64,000 nt of DNA, taken from assembly GCF_900205965.1 (NCBI RefSeq), contig NZ_OAOF01000009.1, positions 1-64,000 of the forward strand, in the 5' to 3' direction. The position numbers were made by a program, and so were the translations under genes. This DNA comes from Lacrimispora amygdalina (GTDB lineage Bacteria; Bacillota; Clostridia; Lachnospirales; Lachnospiraceae). The notes under the pieces are model-generated. The model was not told where the DNA came from, made no database searches, and worked only from the letters and a program-made list of their open reading frames with translations. This document shows positions 7,115 through 16,200 of this stretch, in pieces (within the stretch, counting starts at the first letter, position 1; every line of letters starts with the position of its first letter).

Positions 7115-8522
7115 CGACTGAATTCATCCTTTCCTGGATTTTAGGAAATACCGCTAAAAGAGAAGAAGGTCCTTCTCCTGACTGCAGGATTATACGGTCC
7201 GCCCTGATATGATTTTTATCAAGAATACCCTTAATTCCCTTCTGGATACCTGCTTCGGATTTTCTAAGCTTCTCCGGATAGTAAAGCTGAAGAACCGGGC
7301 TGTTGTCTCCATAGAGCATTAACAGCTTGAACTGTCCAAGCTCTGCTATCTCAAACTTTATAAATATTCTGGCAACGCGCTCTGCTCCTGCCTGAGTGCT
7401 GCTGCCCTCTTCGTCCGGATCAATCCACATTTCAGTAAACAACTTCCTTCCATTAATATCCATAGGGAACGCAAGGTGGAGAAGCGGCATATAAACACTT
7501 TCGTTCACTACCAGTGACTGGATTATATTCAGAAACGTCTGTCTGTTTTCCAGACCGGTTCCGCCGTTTACTCCTGTTCTTAAAAAATCAAGTAATTTAT
7601 CTGACCACTGGTTCTTTCCTGCTGCCTGTTCCATATCTACCTGTCCAAGCAGTTCTCCAAATTCTTCAGCAGTCGCCGAACCAAAATGTCTTCTGAATCC
7701 CTGGTATCCGGTCAGTTTTGTAAATGCCTGTAAAACTTCCTGCCTGTTTCCATTCTCATATCTGGCCATAAGCACAGTCAGAAGAGAGATTTTGTCGCGA
7801 ACCGTCCCCATGTCATGATTGGCCGAAATATACCGTCCCATAAAAGGAAGAATTTTTTCTTTCAGGAGTGAACTGTTACCGTCCGTATCTCCTTCTGCCG
7901 CAGACAAGTCCAGTTCTTTTAACATCTCCTCAAGCTGCGCTGCCGTCTGCTTAAACACATACCCTTCCATATCTTTTACAGTATTAAATATATCATGAAG
8001 AATATGCTTTCCGGAAGACATATCGTTAAATTTTTTAATAAAATTTAAAATGTCCGATTTTAAATCCACAGAACCGGTTTCAGCCATGACCTGTCTTAAC
8101 TGGTCAAAGATTCCCCCGTTGAAGCGGACAGACGATTCCGCCTGCTCTTTTAAGAATCCCAGCACATCTTCTTCCTGCATCTGGGTTGCTTTAAAAAAAG
8201 AAGCAATTTGTTTTGCTGCTTCTTCTCCCATTACACCACCAGTCAGCATCTCTTCCCCCTGGAAAAAAATATCGGAAAATATCCGCGTGATGTCTGGCGA
8301 ATTTTTAATCATATTGAGAAATGTGCCAAAATTAGAACGATACTGAAATGCCAGCTGCTGTTCCTGGTTTCCTCCGGAATCAGTCCGGTTATCCCCCCGC
8401 ATTACTTTTGACGGATCTACAGGATTTTGTACCTGTGGTCCCTGGCCTGCCTGGGGGTTGTTTTTAATCGTGGAATTATCATATCCGGACATTGGAGTTG
8501 TTACTTTCAGAATATCTGCCAT
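7101..8522 (-). CDS. YlqG-like flagellar-locus protein of unknown function
   Basis: A 473-residue protein from the ATG at 8522, preferred because GGAGG lies 6 bases upstream; an earlier frame-open start has no such site. It has no signal peptide or membrane segment. The N-terminal 60 residues are Gln/Asn-rich, the middle is helical, and the last 130 residues (about 345-473) hold a beta-rich part that recalls hook-length-control C-domains (FIKFEIAELGQFKLLMLYG). The link to FlhX mirrors the ylqG-ylqH pair of Bacillus. I suggest an accessory export-switch role with FlhX; this is inference. Confidence 0.6.
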   Translation of the reverse strand: MADILKVTTPMSGYDNSTIKNNPQAGQGPQVQNPVDPSKVMRGDNRTDSGGNQEQQLAFQYRSNFGTFLNMIKNSPDITRIFSDIFFQGEEMLTGGVMGEEAAKQIASFFKATQMQEEDVLGFLKEQAESSVRFNGGIFDQLRQVMAETGSVDLKSDILNFIKKFNDMSSGKHILHDIFNTVKDMEGYVFKQTAAQLEEMLKELDLSAAEGDTDGNSSLLKEKILPFMGRYISANHDMGTVRDKISLLTVLMARYENGNRQEVLQAFTKLTGYQGFRRHFGSATAEEFGELLGQVDMEQAAGKNQWSDKLLDFLRTGVNGGTGLENRQTFLNIIQSLVVNESVYMPLLHLAFPMDINGRKLFTEMWIDPDEEGSSTQAGAERVARIFIKFEIAELGQFKLLMLYGDNSPVLQLYYPEKLRKSEAGIQKGIKGILDKNHIRADRIILQSGEGPSSLLAVFPKIQERMNSVDVRI

Positions 8523-8582
8523 ACTGTGCCTCCATACAAGTGATGTTTCATATATTTTTTTCAAAAGGTTGTTTGATTTACT

Positions 8583-8610
8583 ATTATTTTTTTTCCAGCC
8601 ATACCGATAA
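8583..8610 (+). promoter_or_regulatory. Candidate sigma-28-type promoter for cheA-cheW-cheR
   Basis: TACCGATAA (8602-8610) matches the -10 well. The -35 is TTATTTTT (8584-8591) at a 10-base spacing, or a poorer match at 11. It lies about 40 bases before the cheA start, which has GGCGGTG rather than a perfect GGAGG as ribosome site. Confidence 0.5.
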
Positions 8611-8649
8611 ATAATTATATACTATACTAGACAAGGCGGTGTAAATATT

Positions 8650-10761
8650 ATGGATAACGGCATGGATAATATGCTTGATATGTATCTCTTTGAAACCAAT
8701 TCTCTACTGGAGCAATTGGATGAACTCCTGATAGAAGCCGAAAAAGCAGGAGATTTTACGGTGGATGATGTGAATGAAATCTTTCGGATCATGCATACCG
8801 TTAAAGGTTCTTCTGCAATGATGGAGTTTAATTCTCTGATGCAGATCGCTCATCACATTGAAGATTTATTCTTTTTTATCCGTGAGAACGGCCTGGATTC
8901 ACTCGATAGCTCTCACAAAAGCACCCTTTTTGATTTGATGTTTCGTTCCACTGATTTACTTCGTGCTGAAGTTTCAAAGATTCAGAATAATGAGCCACTT
9001 AGTGATAATGTCGACAATCTGACCGAGGAAATTAATAGTTTCCTCAAAAAAATCAGTAAGGATAATAAAGATACACCTCAGGAAACAAAGAAGCAGGAAA
9101 CCCCCGCTGCAAAAGAAAGTGCCAAACCGGCTCCTGCTGCAGTTGCTGATCTGAACGAAGTCCGCATGGACCTTGCAGAATGCCCGTATGATAACGCTGC
9201 CTATTTTCTTCGTATCTTTTTTGATGAGGGCTGCGGAATGGAAAATCTTCGCGCATTTATGCTGATCAGCTCACTGAAAGAATCCGGACTGGAATTTAAT
9301 TTCTACCCGGGTGATGTGGAAACTAATAGCCAGAGCAGTGTGTCTATTATTGAAAAGGGATTCTATATCGCTATTGATTCCCACGAGTCCGCCGATACTG
9401 CAATCGCTCAGATTAACAACATGAATAACATACGTTCTTATGAGTTGATTCAGAATGCACGGGCGAAGAACGCAGCTGAGGAAAAGACACCGGAGACAGC
9501 CGCTGCACCTGCTAACCGCGAAAACACTGCACCTGCCAATACACCTGCCGCCAGCACCGGACATCAGATGCCCAGCAAGCAGAATCTGATCAGTGTAAAT
9601 TTAGCAAAACTCGATAATCTTGTTGCAATTGTAGGTGAAATAGTAATTACCGAATCCATGGTAACCTCTTCCCCCGAAATTCAGAATCTGAAGAATCTGG
9701 ATAGTTTCTTAAAAGCAACCAGACAGCTCAGGAAGCTGACAGATGATCTGCAGGATATCGTTATGTCTCTGCGCATGGTGCCCATTTCCGGTGTATTCCA
9801 GAAGATGAACCGTATTGTCCGGGATATGAAGCAGAAGCTGAAAAAAGATGTGCGGCTGACCATTGTGGGAGAGAATACGGAAGTTGATAAATCCATTGTG
9901 GACAGCATCGGCGATCCGATCATGCATATTGTACGTAATTCCATGGATCATGGAATTGAAGAGACTGCCGAAGAACGTATCAGGGCAGGTAAGAATCCTC
10001 AGGGTGAAATTATCCTTTCTGCCAGCCATACCACCAATGAAGTCATTATTTCCATACGTGATGACGGACGGGGCGTGAATCCTGCCGGTGTCCTTGCCAA
10101 AGCAAAAAAGAACGGAATTCTTACGAAACCGGAAAGCGAATACACCCAGAAAGAGATCCTTTCTCTCCTGTTAGCCCCAGGCTTTTCTACCAACGAAACT
10201 GTTACTGAATTTTCAGGCCGTGGTGTGGGAATGGATGTTGTAAAGAAAAACGTGGAATCCATAGGAGGAACGATTACCATTACAAGCGAGCTTGGAAAAG
10301 GAATGTGCACCACTTTAAAGATCCCGCTTACCATGGCAATTGTTGACGGTATGGAAATATCAGTAGGTAAATCTGTATTTACCATTCCGATCGCCAATAT
10401 CCGCCAGTCCTTTAAAGTGAAAAACGATGAAGTTATTTACGATACAGAAGGAAATGAAATTATCAGATGTATGAACCAGTTCTATCCGATTATCCGCATT
10501 CACAGACTTTATAATATTGAAACAGAAATAACCAGTATTGAAGACGGTATCCTGGTATGGGTTGAATCCGGAGACAAATCCTATTGTCTGTTCGTTGATG
10601 ACCTGCTTGGGGAACAGCAGGTGGTAGTGAAGCCACTTCCTGTTTACTTAAACAGCTTTAATATCAAGGATTCCGGTATCAGCGGATGTACCATTCTTGG
10701 TGACGGTAATATCAGCATCATATTAGACGTTTTAAATCTGTATGCTGCAGCTCATAATTAA
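8650..10761 (+). CDS. cheA: Chemotaxis histidine kinase CheA
   Basis: A 703-residue CheA with the full domain order. The Hpt domain carries phospho-acceptor H49 in IMHTVKGSSAMM. A linker and a P2-like region follow at about 170-275, then a Pro/Ala-rich linker, the dimerisation domain (about 310-375), the HATPase (HIVRNSMDHGIE as N-box, DDGRGV as G1, GRGVGMDVV as G2) and a CheW-like regulatory domain from about 560. It autophosphorylates at receptor arrays and passes phosphate to CheY, CheB and CheV. It heads the cheA-cheW-cheR run. The gene lies outside the large flagellar operon, unlike Bacillus. Confidence 0.97.
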   Translation: MDNGMDNMLDMYLFETNSLLEQLDELLIEAEKAGDFTVDDVNEIFRIMHTVKGSSAMMEFNSLMQIAHHIEDLFFFIRENGLDSLDSSHKSTLFDLMFRSTDLLRAEVSKIQNNEPLSDNVDNLTEEINSFLKKISKDNKDTPQETKKQETPAAKESAKPAPAAVADLNEVRMDLAECPYDNAAYFLRIFFDEGCGMENLRAFMLISSLKESGLEFNFYPGDVETNSQSSVSIIEKGFYIAIDSHESADTAIAQINNMNNIRSYELIQNARAKNAAEEKTPETAAAPANRENTAPANTPAASTGHQMPSKQNLISVNLAKLDNLVAIVGEIVITESMVTSSPEIQNLKNLDSFLKATRQLRKLTDDLQDIVMSLRMVPISGVFQKMNRIVRDMKQKLKKDVRLTIVGENTEVDKSIVDSIGDPIMHIVRNSMDHGIEETAEERIRAGKNPQGEIILSASHTTNEVIISIRDDGRGVNPAGVLAKAKKNGILTKPESEYTQKEILSLLLAPGFSTNETVTEFSGRGVGMDVVKKNVESIGGTITITSELGKGMCTTLKIPLTMAIVDGMEISVGKSVFTIPIANIRQSFKVKNDEVIYDTEGNEIIRCMNQFYPIIRIHRLYNIETEITSIEDGILVWVESGDKSYCLFVDDLLGEQQVVVKPLPVYLNSFNIKDSGISGCTILGDGNISIILDVLNLYAAAHN

Positions 10762-10787
10762 TTTTAATTAGAAATGGAGGAATACAA

Positions 10788-11285
10788 ATGTCAGCAGAAA
10801 GTACTAAAACAGCTATGAGTGGTGCGGATAATTTATCAAATGATAATATTGTTTCTGAGGCAACGGAAGCCATGGAGCGTTATCTCACCTTTCGCACCGA
10901 TAATTTAATTTTTGGAGTAAGTACAAACTATATAATAGAAATCATTACCAATCATGTTATCACTGCCATGCCTATGATGCCAAACTACGTAAAAGGCATT
11001 ATCAATTTAAGAGGTCAGATTGTTCCGATTATTGATATCAGGCTCAGGCTTGGAAAACCGGCAATCGAATACACAAGCACTACCTGCGTCATTGTTTTAA
11101 ATGTTGATTCTGTATATATCGGAATTATCGTAGATGCAGTGGAGCAGGTTCTGGATATAGATTATTCCAGAATTTCATCTGTTCCAGCAAGCAACCGGGA
11201 AGAACTGGTCAGCGGCATGATATCCATGCCAGACAATAAAGTGGTTCTGCTTCTGGATTGCGTAACATTAGTTAATAACTCATAA
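10788..11285 (+). CDS. cheW: Chemotaxis coupling protein CheW
   Basis: A 165-residue single CheW domain (about 30-160) with the signature MPNYVKGIINLRGQIVPIIDIRLRLG. CheW bridges chemoreceptors to CheA. A GGAGG site precedes the start, 26 bases after the cheA stop. The N-terminal 30 residues are a polar extension that is not part of the fold. A second CheW domain in the window belongs to CheV (27143-28063). Confidence 0.96.
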   Translation: MSAESTKTAMSGADNLSNDNIVSEATEAMERYLTFRTDNLIFGVSTNYIIEIITNHVITAMPMMPNYVKGIINLRGQIVPIIDIRLRLGKPAIEYTSTTCVIVLNVDSVYIGIIVDAVEQVLDIDYSRISSVPASNREELVSGMISMPDNKVVLLLDCVTLVNNS

Positions 11286-11298
11286 AGGACGGGGCTCT

Positions 11299-12111
11299 AT
11301 GTTAACACTCTCACAGCAAGACTTCACACGGCTGGTTCAGTTTGTGAAAAAAAATTACGGGATTGATCTTTCTAAAAAGATGCAGCTGATTATGGGCCGG
11401 TTATCCAATACGATTATCTCTATGGGATACACTTCCTTTACGGATTATATCGACCAGATAACTTCATCAAGAAATCCCGCCGACCTGGAAGTAATGCTGA
11501 ATAAGCTTACAACAAATTATACTTATTTCATGAGGGAAGAAGCACATTTCAATTTTTTCCGTGAAACTATTCTCCCATATTTATTAGCAACTAAGAAAAA
11601 CAAGGTTTTAAGTATATGGAGTGCTGGCTGTTCTTCCGGTGAGGAACCCTATACCATTTCAATGATCATTAAGGAAACCCTGGGGGCGCAGGCCGCCCTC
11701 TGGGATACCAGGGTTCTGGCTACCGACATATCCCAGAACGCCCTGCGGGCTGCAAAGGAAGCAGTATACGACGAAGACTCACTCAAGAATTTATCACCTG
11801 CATGGATATCCAAATATTTTGTTAAGACAGCGGAAAAAGGAATTTATTCAGTGGCTCCCTCCATTAAGTCCAATGTTATTTTCCAGACATTCAACCTAAT
11901 GGATCCCATACGATTCCGGTTAAAATTTGATGTTATTTTCTGCAGAAATGTTATGATTTATTTTGACCAAAGCACCAAAGATGCTTTAATCCAGCGTTTC
12001 TACGATGCGACGTCTCCAGGAGGCTATTTAATGATTGGCCACTCGGAAACAATTAACAAAGAAAAAACACCTTACAAATATCTCATGCCAGCTACATACC
12101 GAAAAGAATAA
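11299..12111 (+). CDS. cheR: Chemoreceptor methyltransferase CheR
   Basis: A 270-residue CheR with the helical N-domain (about 1-75) and a SAM-binding domain. Motif I is SIWSAGCSSGEEPYT; later blocks are LATDIS and DVIFCRNVMIYFD, all diagnostic of CheR. It methylates receptor glutamates for adaptation and is opposed by CheB encoded next. Spacing to cheW is 13 bases, so they share an operon. Confidence 0.97.
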   Translation: MLTLSQQDFTRLVQFVKKNYGIDLSKKMQLIMGRLSNTIISMGYTSFTDYIDQITSSRNPADLEVMLNKLTTNYTYFMREEAHFNFFRETILPYLLATKKNKVLSIWSAGCSSGEEPYTISMIIKETLGAQAALWDTRVLATDISQNALRAAKEAVYDEDSLKNLSPAWISKYFVKTAEKGIYSVAPSIKSNVIFQTFNLMDPIRFRLKFDVIFCRNVMIYFDQSTKDALIQRFYDATSPGGYLMIGHSETINKEKTPYKYLMPATYRKE

Positions 12112-12117
12112 TCTGCC

Positions 12118-12169
12118 TAATATAAAATCTATTTACCGGTGTAAAATCCGGTAAATGGATTTTATATTA
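12118..12169. terminator. Long perfect-type hairpin between cheR and cheB
   Basis: The arms TAATATAAAATC-ATTTACCGG and CCGGTAAAT-GATTTTATATTA form a stem of about 22 pairs with one mismatch and an 8-base loop. The right arm includes TTTTAT but no long T-tract follows, so it could be a weak terminator or attenuator, or an RNA processing or stability element that sets cheB level apart from cheA-cheW-cheR. Confidence 0.5.
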
Positions 12170-12251
12170 CACAGATTTATTCATATAATAGGAATGACCA
12201 TAAATCATTTTCTGACTGTATAAATTACAGCAACAAAGAATGGAGTATATT

Positions 12252-13301
12252 ATGAATGAAAAAATTAAGGTTTTTATAGTAGATGATTCCATGCTTTTCC
12301 GTAAGGTATTAATTGATAATCTCTCACAGAATCCAAATATAGAAGTTGTTGGGTATGCCATTGATGCATTTGATGCAGAACGCAAGATCCCTTCCGTGAA
12401 GCCTGATGTCGTGACAGTTGATGTAGAAATGCCGCGGGTAAGCGGGATCGAATTTGTAAAAAAACTACTTCCGATTTATCCGGTTCCTGTGATACTGGTG
12501 TCTTCTCTGAATTTAAATGTATTTGAAGCTCTTTCTGCAGGAGCAGTTGACTTTGTACGAAAACCGGATATGTCCATGAGCATTACTGCTAATACATTTT
12601 TAAATACATTGATGAGCAAAATATTTATTGCATCCAGAGCTAAAATCAAAGTTCCTGTAAAAGTCATCCCTCCGGCAGCACCTGTCACAGCGTTAGGGGG
12701 CAATAGACCTTTCGGTCTCAATGCCTATAATACAGTCATCGCAATCGGAGCGTCAACCGGAGGGACAGAAGCCACGCTACAGGTTTTAAAAGATCTTCCT
12801 GCAGACACACCAGGAATCGTGGTCACCCAGCACATGCCCGAGGGATTTACCAAGATGTATGCAGACCGTTTAAACCGTCTCTGCCACATGAAAGTAAAGG
12901 AGGCACAAAGCGGTGATGCAATTGAACGGGGTCAGGTGCTGATCGCACCGGGAGATTATCAGATGAAAGTGGTTCGTATGGGAAGCCACTACAGTGTAAA
13001 CTGCTATTCCGGTGAAAAGGTAAGCGGTCACCGGCCTTCTGTAGATGTATTGTTTCAGTCTGTTGCGGATACAGCAGGAGCTTCCTCTGTTGGTATCATT
13101 ATGACCGGAATGGGGCGTGACGGTGCAGATGGTCTTCTCAGCATGAAAAAGAAAGGTGCTTTTACCATAGGGCAGGATGCAGAAAGCTGTGTGGTCTACG
13201 GTATGCCCATGGTTGCATTTAATATTGGAGCTGTTACCACCCAGGTTTCCTGTCCGAACATTTCCAACGTGCTTTTAAAGTATTTATACTCATTAAAATA
13301 A
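12252..13301 (+). CDS. cheB: Protein-glutamate methylesterase/deamidase CheB
   Basis: About 349 residues from the ATG at 12252, chosen over one at 12240 because GGAG ends 6 bases before it. A receiver domain comes first (VDDS; phospho-acceptor in TVDVEMPR), then a linker (about 125-160) and the methylesterase domain with catalytic Ser in GASTGGTEA, His in TQHMPEGF and Asp in GMGRDGADG. It removes methyl groups from receptors and deamidates glutamines. A long hairpin separates it from cheR, so it may be expressed from its own weak promoter (TATAAT at about 12184-12189). Confidence 0.96.
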   Translation: MNEKIKVFIVDDSMLFRKVLIDNLSQNPNIEVVGYAIDAFDAERKIPSVKPDVVTVDVEMPRVSGIEFVKKLLPIYPVPVILVSSLNLNVFEALSAGAVDFVRKPDMSMSITANTFLNTLMSKIFIASRAKIKVPVKVIPPAAPVTALGGNRPFGLNAYNTVIAIGASTGGTEATLQVLKDLPADTPGIVVTQHMPEGFTKMYADRLNRLCHMKVKEAQSGDAIERGQVLIAPGDYQMKVVRMGSHYSVNCYSGEKVSGHRPSVDVLFQSVADTAGASSVGIIMTGMGRDGADGLLSMKKKGAFTIGQDAESCVVYGMPMVAFNIGAVTTQVSCPNISNVLLKYLYSLK

Positions 13302-13321
13302 AGAAAAACCTGGATTAAAAG

Positions 13322-13348
13322 TTAATATTTCTTATAAAATGACGATAA
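13322..13348 (+). promoter_or_regulatory. Sigma-28-type promoter for the flgM-to-csrA operon
   Basis: TTAATATT (13322-13329), an 11-base spacer, then GACGATAA (13341-13348). It lies 58 bases before the flgM start. A sigma-28 promoter at flgM is known in many species and gives anti-sigma feedback. Confidence 0.65.
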
Positions 13349-13405
13349 TATAACTGTGATATAAAAATATAAAGTTTCTCAAAGCTCTCAGAAAGGAGTA
13401 ATTTC

Positions 13406-13729
13406 ATGCGTATCTCATCGAATTATCTTAATACGCTGTATAATACATCCATGATACGACAAAATCAGGACTCAACCAGCAGCCCGGCTAATGAATCAGC
13501 AAAAACAAATTACGATGAAATCACCATACGTTCTGCTTCCCAGGAAGATATGGATTCAAAATTTGCTGCCACGCTAAAGAATATGCTCATGAATGAAATC
13601 AAGAATCCGGCGTCGGACGAAAAGCTGAATCTTCTAAAGGAACGAATGGAAAACGGTACCTATCAGGTAGATGCCAACAAGATCGCAGAGAAGATTCTCT
13701 GGTACAAAGGAGCAGATATTAATGAATGA
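13406..13729 (+). CDS. flgM: Anti-sigma-28 factor FlgM
   Basis: A 107-residue protein whose second half matches FlgM: a charged helix (DSKFAATLKNMLMNEI) and the C-terminal block YQVDANKIAEKILWY that grips sigma-28. It holds FliA inactive until the hook is finished and FlgM is exported. It is preceded by AGAAAGGAG and begins the operon with the hook-filament junction genes. The stop overlaps the flgN start. Confidence 0.93.
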   Translation: MRISSNYLNTLYNTSMIRQNQDSTSSPANESAKTNYDEITIRSASQEDMDSKFAATLKNMLMNEIKNPASDEKLNLLKERMENGTYQVDANKIAEKILWYKGADINE

Positions 13730-14147
13730 GTTTACAACTATCATGGAAGATCTGGTTGAGCTCTTCAAAGAGCTGACTCAGATCGAACAGATAAAAATAG
13801 AAGCTGTAAAGAAGAACATGGTAACTTATGTGGAGGACTGCATGAACAAGGAACAGGCAGCCGTCTTAAAACTGAGAGGTCTTGATAAAAAACGTGAGAC
13901 CTGCCAGAAGAACATGGGTTTCGAAGGGTACACCTTTCAGCAGATTCTTGAAAGTACAACGGGGGAGGAACAAAGCCGGCTTCGTCAGCTGTTTGACACA
14001 CTCTCCTATCATGTGGGTATCTTTCAGGATACAAACGAAAGTGCCAGGGCTATGCTGGAAATAAGCTTACATAATATTAACAAAGCCATTTCGCGCACCC
14101 ATCAGGAAAACTCAAAGGATAAAAAGAATTGGGAGGGTCTCATATGA
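13722..14147 (+). CDS. flgN: FlgN-type export chaperone
   Basis: About 141 residues from the ATG at 13722 (AAAGGAG 9 bases upstream; overlap with the flgM stop by 8 bases). It is all-helical with heptad-like spacing (MEDLVELFKELTQIEQIKIEAV) and a FlgN domain that binds the hook-associated proteins FlgK and FlgL, encoded just after it, before export. The stop overlaps the flgK ATG as ATGA, so the chaperone is made with its client. Confidence 0.9.
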   Translation: MNEFTTIMEDLVELFKELTQIEQIKIEAVKKNMVTYVEDCMNKEQAAVLKLRGLDKKRETCQKNMGFEGYTFQQILESTTGEEQSRLRQLFDTLSYHVGIFQDTNESARAMLEISLHNINKAISRTHQENSKDKKNWEGLI

Positions 14148-16186
14148 CACGATCTACATTTTCCGGTTTTACCATCGCTCAGCTTGCTATGACTGCCAGC
14201 CAGCGTGCCCTTGATGTTACCGGTCAGAATATTGCCAATATTAACACGAAGGGATATACAAGGCAGCGGGTTGATCTTGTAAGCCTGAATTTACGAGGCG
14301 CTGATCCAACCAGCACCGGTCCTGGTTCTAAAATCGGGTATGGTGTTGAAATTACTGGAATCTCCCAGATCAGAGATCCATTTCTTGATGTCCAATACCG
14401 TAACCAGATTGCAAAAGTAGGCACTGCAGATGCCAGACAGGCGGTTTTAGATCAGCTCGCTGATGTATTTGACGAGACAGATAAAGATGCATTAAAAAAG
14501 GCTCTCAGCGATTTAAGCAGCAGCTTAGACCAGTTATCTTCTAATGCAAACAACAGTGAATTTGACAGTATTGTCCGTTCCAGATGCCAGGTTCTTTTAA
14601 ACTATATCCATCAGAAATCTGCGGATTTAAAGACCACCCGGGAGGAAACCATATATGGTCTGGAAAACACAGATATTAAAACTGTGAACAGCCTCCTTTC
14701 TGATATCGGAGAATTAAATGATACTATCTGGAAAGGGCAGATATTAGGCAATCCTTCCCTGGAGCTGATGGATCAGAGAAATAATAAACTGGATGAGCTG
14801 GCTGGTTATCTTCCGATTAGTGTAACCTACAAACAGGTTACCATCGGCTCAAGCGAAACATATAATTATCCTGTCGTAACATTAAATGGTTCCAACGGTA
14901 TGAGTTATGATCTGACTGCTGGAGAACATGGTGAGAATTTTGCCTCCTTTGGGATGGAACAGCATAAGGGCACAGACGGGAATCCCGATGGAACAGTTCG
15001 TATTTCCATTATTCCCGCAACTGATTATCCCAAGGATGTGGATGTGTCTTCTTTTAAGACAGATATTACGGATTATTTAAAAGAAGGCTCTATTAAAGGC
15101 ACTGTGGATATGTTAAATAAATCAGGAGAACTTGATGATCCTGCTACGGATTTCAGAGGTCTCGGGTATTACGAGAAGGTATTTGATGCCTTTGTGCAGA
15201 ACTTTGCAAAGAACTTTAATGATTTAAATGGTAATATGCAACCCTATACAGGTGCCAATGTTATGCCATCTTCCGGCGCTGCTACGCCTATGACCACCAC
15301 TGGAACAGAGCATGCTGAATTTGCATTTGGCTTCGCTAATACCACGGGGAATTTCTTAGCTGGTGAAACTATTAAGTTTAATGGTATAGAATACAAATTT
15401 GGAGATGGTACCGGAGGTACCATTGAAATAGGTGATACCCTGGATAAAACTCTGAAGAATCTGGAAGGTAAGCTGAATACAGACTTTGCAAGTTTAAATG
15501 TTGAAGGATCTCCTGTTGCCGGACAATGGAATTACGATGCCGCCAGTAAAAAGATGACCTGGACCAGCACTGCTCCCATGAGCGCCGGGATAAATATTAC
15601 GAAAGACAGTATAAAGTATTCAGATGATACTGCTATTAATTTCACATACAAAGCAAATCCTAACAATATAAAAAACTTTGATTTATTTAGTACATCTGAC
15701 GGCAGCAAGAAATTCACTGCTTCCAATATTAAAATAAACGATGACTGGATGAATAACTCCATTCATATTATCGCTTCCCACGACCCTGATGCAGGATCTA
15801 CAGCCAATGATAATATTCTAAAGATGTTAAAATCATTAACTGATACAAGGGAATTTAAATATGAATATACCGTAGTAGACGGGACAGGCAATAAAACTTC
15901 CAAATCCATATCATTTTATACCGGCAATTATTCTCAATGTTATTCCACGCTTGAGAACAATCAGGGTATTGACAGTTCAAAAAATAAGGCAATACTGGAC
16001 AATCATATATCAGTAGTACAACAGACTGCCAACAATAAGGATGCCGTTTCTGGTGTATCTTTGGATGAAGAGGGTATCAATCTGATGCATTTCCAGAAAT
16101 CCTTCAGTGCAGCTGCACGTTTTATGACAACTCTGGATCAGGCTCTCGATACTCTGATCAATAACACTGGCGTAGTAGGCAGATAA
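14144..16186 (+). CDS. flgK: Hook-associated protein 1, FlgK
   Basis: About 680 residues from the ATG at 14144 (GGGAGG 7 bases upstream). The N-terminal rod/hook motif (ALDVTGQNIANINTKGYTRQ) and C-terminal coiled region (GVSLDEEGINLMHFQKSFSAAARFMTTLDQ, at the end) are classic for HAP1, the first junction protein between hook and filament. The central part (about 240-600) is variable and surface-exposed. It is longer than the Bacillus protein (about 507) owing to this middle region. Confidence 0.96.
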   Translation: MTRSTFSGFTIAQLAMTASQRALDVTGQNIANINTKGYTRQRVDLVSLNLRGADPTSTGPGSKIGYGVEITGISQIRDPFLDVQYRNQIAKVGTADARQAVLDQLADVFDETDKDALKKALSDLSSSLDQLSSNANNSEFDSIVRSRCQVLLNYIHQKSADLKTTREETIYGLENTDIKTVNSLLSDIGELNDTIWKGQILGNPSLELMDQRNNKLDELAGYLPISVTYKQVTIGSSETYNYPVVTLNGSNGMSYDLTAGEHGENFASFGMEQHKGTDGNPDGTVRISIIPATDYPKDVDVSSFKTDITDYLKEGSIKGTVDMLNKSGELDDPATDFRGLGYYEKVFDAFVQNFAKNFNDLNGNMQPYTGANVMPSSGAATPMTTTGTEHAEFAFGFANTTGNFLAGETIKFNGIEYKFGDGTGGTIEIGDTLDKTLKNLEGKLNTDFASLNVEGSPVAGQWNYDAASKKMTWTSTAPMSAGINITKDSIKYSDDTAINFTYKANPNNIKNFDLFSTSDGSKKFTASNIKINDDWMNNSIHIIASHDPDAGSTANDNILKMLKSLTDTREFKYEYTVVDGTGNKTSKSISFYTGNYSQCYSTLENNQGIDSSKNKAILDNHISVVQQTANNKDAVSGVSLDEEGINLMHFQKSFSAAARFMTTLDQALDTLINNTGVVGR

Positions 16187-16200
16187 AAGGAGGGAAAGAA

